A stretch of 64,000 nt of DNA from contig OX155957.1 of assembly GCA_944548615.1 (NCBI GenBank), positions 4,332,795-4,396,794 on the forward strand, given 5' to 3'. Within the stretch, counting starts at the first letter, position 1; each line of letters starts with the position of its first letter. A program made the position numbers and the translations under genes. The notes below the pieces were generated by a model. It worked only from the letters and a program-made list of their open reading frames with translations, did not search any database and was not told the origin of the DNA. This stretch comes from Micropterix aruncella. Lineage: Eukaryota; Arthropoda; Insecta; Lepidoptera; Micropterigidae. Positions 55,790 through 64,000 of this stretch are shown in pieces.

Positions 55790-55960
55790 TATGCAGAATT
55801 TCGTGTTTGTGTTGTTGACCGTTGAGGAGTCCTCTCGTTGGAAGCTAAGGTGCAGCAGCCCTGTCGTGGTGAAACTTAGAACGGGCTATCATAATTAAAT
55901 GCGTATACAAATATCGTTTCAGTCATGTTGACCGTTGACGAGTATCCTCATAAACGGTCA
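55790..55960 (-). repeat. Repeat B, about 1.5 units
   Basis: TGTTGACCGTTGAGGAGTCC and GTTGACCGTTGACGAGTA are spaced about 114 bp apart with GGGCTATCATAATT and ATGCGTATACAAATA between. Confidence 0.8.
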
Positions 55961-56337
55961 CAATACTTACAAAGGCCTTAATAAAATTAAATAAATAAAT
56001 AATTTTAATAAGTATCTATAGATAGCGGAGTTGCCCGTATATAATTTAGCTCAAACCGCAGCTCGCTCGTAAAATTGAGCTGAGCAAAGTAATATACGAC
56101 TGTGTTGGTTTACCGCGAAACGAATTTAAAGTTACACACGTATCTACTTATACACGCTAAAGTTCGGCCTTAATCTTCTGAGCACTTGTGGAAATTAAAC
56201 TTGGAGAGGAACATTGAGCGGAATGGGGAAACAACAACAGGATGAACGTTATTGTAGCAACGTGAGTTTGCCAGTATATTGCAATGCCTATCAATCATGT
56301 ATTTATGTATTTAATTACATTGGGGTAGTAAGTTATT
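55961..56337. other. No gene recognised
   Basis: AT-rich. Confidence 0.45.
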
Positions 56338-57056
56338 AGTGCGATTGTACATTTCAAGATGTTGTTTACAACGGGCAAATCCGTCACCTAAGGAAGTTTA
56401 AACAATAATGCTCGTTCTGTCTCCCATGAGGTGAGCGTAGAAGACTTTGTGACGATTCAAATCTACCGTCCAGCAAAGCCACGAACTCGCCAGAGGCCAA
56501 CGCCCTAAGGCGAGGCACTAGGAAAGTAGCTCAATGGGACCCCCTCGCCCCTGGCTACCAGTTTTGGCAGAATATCCGCGTCTGAAATTAGCATTCAAGA
56601 TACCGAAGTCGCTTGTGCGGCCTCTACTGTTGTATTACAGCGGTAATTCTATATGAATTTATCGCGAAAGTGAGCGTCCTTTGCCCGTAATGTTATACAG
56701 GATTGGGTGGTCCATAGGTCGTTTCAAGAGTAGCATGACTTCAGGTCAAAATCCACCCTCTCTGTCCAGGAGACAGTATATTTCTATAGTCTCCACAATC
56801 CTTCAGTAATTAGAGTGCACAACCGATTGGCTGATGCCGCACGGTGCGCAAACCGTCCAGTATCGCGGAGGGCAATGCTCCAGGGAAACCGATCCACCAG
56901 CCGTGAGGCCTAAGACGTGAGAGTCCTACCGGGGAAATCTCTCATACGGGGAGGCTACTGAATAGGAGCTGAATCGTGAGTTGGGCCGACTCGAGAACAC
57001 ATTGGATCTTATAACCCAAGCTGCACGAAACCATTCGCTACCAGTGCGATCGTACA
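56338..57056 (-). repeat. Family A element, divergent subfamily, with 14-bp target duplication
   Basis: The element spans 56352-57042 (691 bp) in minus orientation. AGTGCGATTGTACA (56338-56351) and AGTGCGATCGTACA (57043-57056) form the target duplication, with one mismatch. 15 nt separate the left repeat from TACAACGGGCAAATCCGTC. The 5' end differs from the main subfamily (GAATGGTTTCGTGCAGCTTG when read from the element's start), as in the copies at 13845 and 14053, so at least two 5'-end types exist. Confidence 0.9.
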
Positions 57057-58329
57057 GATATAAATTATATAACATACTTAAGCAATAAGGAAAACATAAA
57101 CATAACCCATATGACCATTCCAGATGAATGCCCAGCTACACCGAATGTCCTGTATCTGAGCATACGAATTACGCTGCCTTTGGTTTTTGTAGTAACTTAC
57201 GTTATTTTTGTATTATTTAAAAAAAAATTTTTTTTTTTATTTAAAAATATAAAGAGTTTGACTGTTAAATAAAAGTATAACAAGCGTTTGACTGCGCTGC
57301 GCCATCTATCTATAGGTAACATATCACTATAAAAAATATTTGCGATATTTAACCTACCGTCGGTAGAGCATCGTGCTCTAGCTAGAGCATCGTGCTCAGC
57401 GCTTTTTATACTATTTATCAAAATAATATATTAAAAAAAACATTCTTTTTAAAAAATATATATTTTTCGTTTTAACAACAGTGTTTTATTAAAAGTTTTC
57501 TACTTGCTCGTACGGTATCACTCTTTGAAGATGCCGGTTAATTAAAACTCACCCTGTGTATCAGAATAAAACACAAATATATAATAGGGAAATCAGGTAA
57601 TTAAAATCTGGTAAAAAAATAACCTAAAATTATTTAAAAAAATATCGAAATGGCATGATCATAAAAATAACATAAAATAAAATATCATGTCGTAAAAAAT
57701 AGTTCGCAGAAAAAAATACATGAATAATACAAAATTTATCACGATGTATGGCAATAATATAGTAAAATATTAATAATTTAGAAATATAACGTTTTATCTT
57801 TTCCTCCTCAATTCTCCCAAGTTGACGCGAAAGATACCTAATTTGAATTTATATTAAAATGACTTTTTGTTTCTGCATGTTTTTATACATTCTTCAAGCT
57901 TGTTCTAAATTTTCGGGCATATAAAGACAAAGTCTCCTTGACGGTAGTTAACTTCTTGTAACTTCAACCGTAAGTAATGCTATTTTCTTATAATATCTTG
58001 TTACGATATTTAAATTTTCAATTTCAATTTCAATTTATTTATTTCCAAAATATCCTAACAGATTGTAGAAACAAAATATCTAGGTACATTTAATTCACAG
58101 TCATTCGTCCGTTTTTACAACATCCACATTGATCACCACATACAGTTCAAAGTTCTTCATTATTGCTTATATGACATGTCTATATGCAATATTTTAATAC
58201 TGGCGATACTCAAAAATCATTATTAGGATGTACTTACTAAATCCACAAATTAAAATATACAAGAAATATAAAATTTGAAACAGTCAGAATAATTCAAAAA
58301 TGCTACCTAAAATTGACAACAAAAGAAAA
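57057..58329. other. AT-rich stretch; retroposon tail near 58015-58045
   Basis: (TTTCAA)n at 58016-58037 followed by TTTATTTATTT may be the tail of a minus-strand retroposon. GAGCATCGTGCTC repeats occur at 57365-57400. Confidence 0.45.
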
Positions 58330-59331
58330 ATCATTTAAAATTAACAAACTCCTCGATCAAATAAAATGATTTTTCTAATAAAAATTCTTTAAGTCTTTTT
58401 TTTAATAAGTTTTCCACTTGAATTGTTTTTAAACTTTCCGGTAGCCTGTTAAAGTAATATGGCCTGGAAAATTTTGTATCTTGCCTTACTGTGTTTAATT
58501 TACTACATGGTATAAAAATAAAATATATCTCGTATTTTTGGTATGTGTATCTAGAAACTATTTATAATTTGTTTCTTTAATCTTAAAAAACTCAGTCAGT
58601 AACTTAAAGAGATAAAGTGAGATTAAAGTGAGGATTCTGAGCATTTAAAAAAGGGTCGGCACGACTCTTCCCTTTTAAACTTTACAATTATTATTACTGC
58701 TCTCTTTTGGAGTATGAATATGGGTTCCCTATGACAAGTATAACAATTTGCCAGATTGTGATGTCATAACTTAGGACAGCTTCACTAAAGCTGAAATAAA
58801 CATATCTTGTTTGCAATTCATCCAACGACCTTCTTACAATACTCAAAGCATAACATGCCCGACTTCACGTACTTTCGATATTTTCATAGTGGAAGTTCCA
58901 TTTTAAAAGTTTTTCGACATGAACACCTAAAAATCTAGTAGAAGGAGTTTGAGGAATAGCAGTGTTATTTATTGAAATTATTATTGGCGAATATTGATAC
59001 TGATTTGGGTGATTTGTAAAATGTATGGAGTTACTTTCAGATGCATTTAAAGTAAGGTTGTTGCTCTCAAACCAACTATTAAGTATACATTGATTACTAT
59101 TAGCGTTAATCAATAATTATTCTCAGTATCTTTACCGGTAACAAATAAGCTAGTGTCACCGGCAAACATCGTCACATTTATATCTTTGAAGTATATTGGT
59201 AAATCATTTACATATACTAAAAATAGAATAGGGCCCAAAATGGAACCCTGCGGGACTCCAAGTTTATTAGTTAAAGGGATCGAAACAGTGTTTCGTAATG
59301 TTTTGATTACGATGTGTAAACAAAATCTCAA
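58330..59331 (-). pseudogene. LINE reverse transcriptase and C-terminus (broken)
   Basis: On the minus strand, 59331-59110 encodes [18 protein letters not shown] and [20 protein letters not shown] (motif B), then [15 protein letters not shown], where the catalytic FADD is mutated to FAGD. A stop at 59110 is followed by NSWFESNNLTLNASESNSIH and RFLGVHVEKLLKWNFHYE (motif D and the FLG block). Beyond 58865 the thumb region continues in several frames (LQKRAVIIIVKF, about 58700) and the end near 58330 is a KFKNNSSGKLIKKK-type block. Multiple stops and the active-site change make it inactive. Confidence 0.85.
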
Positions 59332-59424
59332 AATAAAATGAAATACATGTATTTCTTATATTTTTTAGTAATTTATTAATGATCCTAAATTAGAACATTG
59401 GTCCGACGATAAAACTATACAAAT

Positions 59425-60407
59425 ATGTTCAGGTTGTTTCAGGCGCATCATCGCATTATGGCTATGCGGCGTGGTTTGACGTTGCAAGAAATAGAAGCAT
59501 ATTTAATTTTGAAAGAAATCTTGGAACAAGGAGACCTGCCAGACGAAGAGCCGATTGTCATCGTTCAGCGGGAGCTAAGGGGCCCATGATGAGGTGGCCA
59601 CGATGACCCATGTGTTCAGGGTCGGTCACACTCACGGGTCAACACCCATCCGATGGCCTCCACGCATGGGGTGCTAGCCTGGGTAGGACACTGGGTCAAC
59701 CAGTCTCCCCTGGGAATCAATCCTCTGGCGCTCCTGGACGGTCTGCGCACCGAGCGGCGCAAGCCAATCGACTGTGCTCTCCGACTAACAATCGGGGGAG
59801 TCTGGGAACTGTATTGTTTCCTATAGAGCGGGGGTAGTTGTCTACCTTACGGCGACTGCTCTTGAAATGACCATTGGCCATCCGATCCCGGTTCAGAGTC
59901 GGGCAAAGGACGCCTTGGTCCGCGATAGATTCGGTAGACACCGTTTCACCGCTTCGTAAGGGAGAGGACCGCGCAAGCGACCTCGAACTCGGAACCAATC
60001 GAGAGACCGGAGAAATCTGGTCACAATTGTAAGTGAGGGCGCGAGTATCTCGAGCCCGCCGGGTTTATTCCTGGCTCACTCGCGGTAAGGCGTTGGACTC
60101 TCACGGGTTGTGACGTAGCTGGACGTAGGATTGTACTGTCCAACGTCTTCTACGTTCACTGCAGGGCGACAGAACGACTAATCGTTAAAACGTCCTGTGG
60201 TGACGGGCTCGCCCGTTGTAGTCGACACCGCAAGATGTCATCGTTCAGCTTTCACCAAACCTCAACGAATTGACGGATTGCTACTATATTGATGATGATT
60301 ATATTTTGGAGGGCTACGAATTTCCCAGAGTTGTTCCAGGTAAAGTAGAACGCGTCGTTCAGTACGCGTCGAAAAACACAAAAGAACCCTACTGTACTTC
60401 AGCTTAG
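59425..60407 (+). pseudogene. piggyBac-like N-terminal reading frame interrupted by family A
   Basis: The frame starts at the ATG at 59425 (MFRLFQAHHRIMAMRRGLTL) and runs to IVIVQ at 59568. The family A element with its 14-bp duplication follows (59570-60249). After the second duplication the same frame resumes in phase with LSPNLNELTDCYYIDDDYIL and FPRVVPGKVERVVQY and stops at 60405-60407. The pattern of an acidic stretch after a short helix, an LxPxxxxxLTD block, a D-rich stretch and a VPGKVE block recalls the N-terminus of piggyBac-derived (PGBD-like) proteins. No catalytic core follows, so this is a remnant or a first exon. Confidence 0.5.
59556..60249 (+). repeat. Family A element, complete, with perfect 14-bp target duplication
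   Basis: The element runs from GGGAGCTAAGGGGCCC (59570) to 60235 (666 bp). The direct repeat TGTCATCGTTCAGC is at 59556-59569 and 60236-60249. It ends with the hairpin ACGGGCTCGCCCGT, TGTA and 15 nt (GTCGACACCGCAAGA). It is closest to the 49338-50003 copy. It split a reading frame, and removing one repeat and the element restores an uninterrupted frame, which confirms the ends. Confidence 0.94.
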
Positions 60408-60530
60408 GCATATATAAATATAAATTTGAAATATATATATAGGCGAGGAGGATTTTAAGGAATCTGAAATGTAATAAAAAATCGAGGTTACTTGGTGTCT
60501 TTTATGTATAGAGATAACTTTTAGATGTAA

Positions 60531-60838
60531 TGGGTCGGATTTCGTTTCTTTATAAACTAAAACTGTAATTAGTTCAAGCGAACGAGATAGAGCAATACGT
60601 TAGTGCTGAATATGAAACGAACGATCGTCGATAAAAACTACCTGTCGAACTATATTCGTCCGAATAAGTTTGAACGAATTTCGTTCGGTGTTATATTCAG
60701 ATGCTTCATTTTTTGTGGATAGTTTTAATGCGAAAAAGTGACAGACGTTCCTTTCACATTCCTATCTAGCGTATTGCCCTGTCTCACACGGACTAATTTC
60801 TGTTTTTTGTTCACGAAGAAACACAATCGAGCAAATTT
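60531..60838. mobile_element. MITE M1, unsplit copy
   Basis: The left end GGGTCGGATTTCGTTTCTT and right end CACGAAGAAACACAATCGAG are inverted over about 45 bp, with CGAACGAGATAGAGCAATACG and TAGTTTTAATGCGAAAAAGT inside. It is the empty-site reference for the split copy at 5973-8863. Confidence 0.8.
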
Positions 60839-60959
60839 TTCTCTTAGGACGGAACCCTGGAACTATGATATACTCGTAATTTTATTTTGTATGGTTTATA
60901 AATCAGATTTTCATTTTATTTGTTGTGTGGGGCTTTTCTAAGGTATTTGTGAGCCTTGT

Positions 60960-61230
60960 AACACTGCGACTATTGCTGATCTATTGTGTTCGCCACCTAC
61001 TATAGTTCTGCGCTGAGCCTCGTGTCATTTAAGAACCGCAACAGGTTTTTGGCGCCAGATTGTTTTACCTCCTCAGGTTGGAGGTAATGACCACCCAAAT
61101 GGGTATATCTTTTACGCATCAGGCCACACTCGCATATGATGTGCAAGGGAGTTTCCTCTGCCCCTTGACAGAACCTGCACATTTTTGTGTCTCGGAGCTT
61201 GAGGTTGTACATGTGTTTGATAAATCGGAT
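60960..61230 (-). pseudogene. LINE C-terminal zinc-knuckle fragment
   Basis: On the minus strand, RFIKHMYNLKLRDTKMCRFC then GAEETPLHIICECGLMRKRY and KNLLRFLNDTRLSAEL, with a stop at 61000. The CRFC...H..CEC cysteines and histidine form the CCHC-like motif found at the C-terminus of many insect LINE proteins (jockey, R1 or I type), after an RNase H domain in some. It starts exactly where the tail of the next LINE fragment begins (61230), so the upstream part was separated by that insertion or lost. Confidence 0.75.
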
Positions 61231-61995
61231 ACTATTATTTTATTTATTTTATTTTATTTTCTTAAGGATAACTTACAGCCAATAATTTTGTAGTGAACAA
61301 AAATAGGAAGCTTAGAGCCATTTACAAGTTACAACTGATAATCACAATTAAATAACGTGAATTTAGAACTGATATTAAGCATAAAGGAGATATTAAACAA
61401 GAAGATACTAAATTGTACAGTAGAAAACATGTTGTCATAAACAAGACTGTAATAAAAGAAGAAAATGCTAAGCCTGGTCATCACAAAATCGCCCTACAAC
61501 CTGCTTCCTTATAGTATCTATATTCGTGTTAAAGGGGTAAATATCAATGTCAGTATTCAGGGTGTTGAAAGTTTCGCATACCCTTATAAAATAAGAATTA
61601 CGCCTGTATTTAGTTTTAAAGCCAGGTACAAGAAGGAGTGCCCAATTTCTAAGTGCCCGGTTAGGAGTGCGGAGATATATTTTAGGTAGTAGTTCAGGAC
61701 AATCAATCGAGCCATTTAAAATTCGTAGTAAAAGTGAGATGTCAGCTATGTTTCTTCGCAAAGCCAATGGCAGCAAATGATGGTGGATACAACGAGAATA
61801 GTAGTCTGGATCACGTATACGACATTTATATTCTATGTAGTGCAGCAATTTTCTTTGGATGGCCTCTATTCTCGATGCATACACCTCGTAACAAGGGTTC
61901 CATAACTGGGTTGCATATTCAAGATGACTGCGGACGTAAGCACAATAGAGAATTTTTATGGTTTTTATGCCAAATATTGCCGATATTATGCCAAA
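61231..61995 (-). pseudogene. 5'-truncated LINE inserted next to the zinc-knuckle LINE
   Basis: On the minus strand the 138-codon frame (61468-61884) reads YASRIEAIQRKLLHYIEYKC, RRNIADISLLLRILNGSIDC and LRTPNRALRNWALLLVP. The frame is open upstream through YVRSHLEYATQLWNPC to about 61960. This is the thumb and C-terminal region of a jockey/CR1-like RT. A 3' UTR of about 230 bp ends in (ATAAA)n at 61231-61260, placed inside the other LINE's coding sequence. No stop interrupts the domain. No target duplication was found. Confidence 0.8.
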
Positions 61996-62456
61996 TATTG
62001 GCCACTAAATTGAATTAGGTCACTCCTATTGCTACATCTCTTGCAACCAATGTTAATACAAGCCACCCTGGGGGAGTTAATTAAATGGTTTCCACTATCC
62101 TCTTTTGTTTCGTGCTGATCGCGTACTATTTAAACGTGCATTTAAGCGTTAAATTTCCGCGATACTATAGAAGCAAGCAATTATCTCTATTTGTTTTTCT
62201 GACTGCCATTAACGCTGGGCCGCTAAATACAAGCTTCGTTGCAAATGCAAATTATTGTGTATCTTCCCCACTTCGTTTACTCATCAATAACACGCGATGC
62301 TGAATTGCAAATATACTCATACATTTTGTGCTATAGAGAAGTTCAAGCCTCTATTTGATGGCATACTTGGTATGAGGGATTAAATTCTTTGCATTAGTCG
62401 GCAAATTCATTAGGGTATATTCTTTCATTATGTTGTCAATGAGTGGTGTCATTTCG
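61996..62456. other. No gene recognised
   Basis: May contain the rest of the interrupted LINE, but I cannot align it. The 62085-62303 frame has no domain. Confidence 0.35.
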
Positions 62457-63670
62457 GGGATCTAATTGGCACTGTTGCATTTTGGCAACTAAGACCGAGT
62501 TGTATAGGGTCGGTCAAATACACGGGTTAACACCCATCCGGCGGCCTCCACGCAGAAGTACGAGACAGTTTACTAGGAGTCGACCTTGGGGCGCTCCTGT
62601 ACGGTTTGCGCACCATGCGGCGTCAGCCAATCGATTGTGCAATCCGACCAACAGCCGGGGGAGTCTGGAAACAGTAATGTTTTCTATAAAGCGGGGGTAG
62701 TTGTTAACTTTACGGAAACAGCTCTTGAAACGACCATTCGGCCACCTGATACCGGGTGAATCAGCAGGGCAAAGGATGCCGTGGTCCGCGTTAGATTCGG
62801 TAGACACCGTATCACCGCTACGTAAGAGAGAGGAGCGAGCAAGCGACCTCGATCCTGTGACCAGTCAGGAGGCAGGAGGTATCCTAAGGGTTATTCCAGG
62901 CGGAGATATCCTTCCAGACTGTTAACATAGTAAAATTAGAACAGTATAACAACTCCATAGTACGCACCGATTTCGCACTCATACAAGCGCTCGTTGTCCG
63001 TACGCTACCACTATATAGATTCTCAGGCGCCTCGGTGCTAGCCAGTCAGGGCTGTTGCGCGACAGCTAAGTATACAAAAGTGGAATGCTTTCTGTACAAA
63101 CTGTAAGGCAACCGATCAGAAATAAGAAATTACATTTATGAGTATTTACATTTACGTTACGAAATTAAATTTACGAGGTAACGTTTATTGTTCATTTGCG
63201 TGGATAAGTATGTGTCTAGGTAAGTAGGTGCATAGGTATGTAAGTGCGTAGGTAGGTAGGTAGATGCGTTTTTGTAAAGTACCTACTTTAACTTACTAAA
63301 ATGTAAGTATTTTGAATACATACAACCAGTGATGAATGCTGTCACACAAAGTCAGCAATAACTCATATATTCTGTTACAGTACAATTCTGGTAACCGACT
63401 CTTGATCTATAAACCAAAAATACATAAACGTACATGGTAATTATAAAGAATTGCATTTCTGCTTTAATGGGTTCACAACTTGTCAATTGTGTATTTGTTG
63501 TGGAAATTCTGGTGGTTCGGCGAAGCGTAGGTACCTATTTTGAAAACGGGCTAGAGATATCCTACTGATATTATTTTACTATGCTGGTAGTCAGGGGGCG
63601 AGGCTGCGCGCAGGTTACCTTTACCAATGCCGTGAGGCATTGGCCTCTGACGGGTGAGTGATGTAACTAG
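62457..63670 (+). repeat. Family A element, split by a 658-bp insertion
   Basis: 62457-62925 is the 5' part (GGGGATCTAATTGGCACTG, AACACCCATCCGGCGGCCTC). 63584-63670 continues it (CTGGTAGTCAGGGGGCGAGG, GGCATTGGCCTCTGACGGG) and stops before the 3' hairpin. The continuity is clear from the copy at 12292-12855, where the same sequence is uninterrupted. Confidence 0.8.
62926..63583. mobile_element. Insertion with 11-bp inverted ends inside family A
   Basis: CATAGTAAAAT at 62926-62936 is the exact reverse complement of ATTTTACTATG at 63573-63583. The interior includes a GGTAGGTAGGTAGATGCG microsatellite (63230-63270) and no coding frame. GAGATATCCT also occurs on both sides (62903-62912, 63554-63563), so the true borders are open. 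Confidence 0.55.
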
Positions 63671-64000
63671 ACAAAATATATTTTTGCCCTGCAACTTTTT
63701 TCCTACGTCATTGGTGGCAACGCACGGAATTCCAAATCCAAATCCCGGAATTAAACAGGTAATAAAAACCGACAGGGATGTGACTGACGACGCGGACGTG
63801 CCAATTTAATATAGGCAATTGGGCTTGAGACTGGCGCGATAGGAGCAAGCATAATTTCTGAATGCAAATATCGTCCCGTAGGAAACGAGCGAAGAGTCTG
63901 TCTGCATTTGGGGCTCTCGCTCCACCGGGCGACATGACGACAATAAGTGTATGCAAATTGAAATTGACGCTTTCCATTATACGCACAGTCGTGCCTTATT
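63671..64000. other. GC-richer unresolved stretch at the window end
   Basis: The 92-codon minus frame at 63708-63986 has no recognisable domain. The sequence is not shared within the window. Confidence 0.35.

Noticed and set aside
1..64000. CRISPR arrays, prokaryotic operons, riboswitches
   Set aside because: The sequence is clearly eukaryotic. The tandem arrays have contiguous units without unique spacers.

Overview
The window is repeat-dense, AT-rich nuclear DNA from an animal, most likely an arthropod and probably an insect. The evidence is a short interstitial run of the arthropod telomere repeat TTAGG, LINE reverse transcriptases of jockey/CR1-like type, a Penelope-like GIY-YIG fragment, TTAA-flanked piggyBac-type elements and a tRNA-headed SINE. 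I find no intact cellular protein gene, no rRNA and no functional tRNA. Nearly every long open frame is a decayed transposon fragment or an accident of GC-rich repeats. The species cannot be named from sequence alone.

Layout. 0-5 kb: the 3' end of an R2-like endonuclease LINE (3-1293), a MITE with terminal inverted repeats (2208-3034) and the TTAGG run. 5-9 kb: pieces of the main GC-rich repeat family (called family A here), then a MITE split by a 2.56-kb LTR-type insertion (6176-8734) carrying a 111-bp GC-rich minisatellite. 9.3-10.3 kb: a tandem array with an exact 120-bp period. 10.8-14.7 kb: an LTR-like segment, a Penelope-associated repeat and family A copies. 15-32 kb: many 5'-truncated LINE fragments, two TTAA-flanked MITEs, a tRNA-SINE, a Penelope C-terminus and a 119-bp tandem repeat. 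33-36 kb: a full family A copy, the second copy of the R2-like 3' end, two perfect palindromes, and a CpG-rich stretch ending at a splice-donor-like site that is the best candidate for a host promoter or first exon. 36-48 kb: a longer LINE RT fragment, a 722-bp piggyBac derivative, a C-rich tract, a foldback MITE and more family A. 49-64 kb: three full family A copies with target duplications, a MITE with many AACACAGTA motifs, more LINEs, and a piggyBac-like N-terminal reading frame interrupted by family A.

The most interesting signal is family A, a non-coding element of about 620-690 bp present in at least a dozen full or partial copies. The five copies with both ends each lie between direct repeats of 14 bp (two exact, two with one mismatch, one older copy matching 10 of 14). 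In all five, exactly 15 nt separate the conserved terminal hairpin (stem ACGGG/CCCGT, loop TTCG) from the 3' repeat. This suggests RNA-mediated, LINE-assisted insertion by a SINE-like element without a poly(A) tail. A second recurring theme is a set of perfect inverted duplications with 3-7 nt spacers, nine in 64 kb, with arms of 11 to 43 bp and mostly unrelated sequence.
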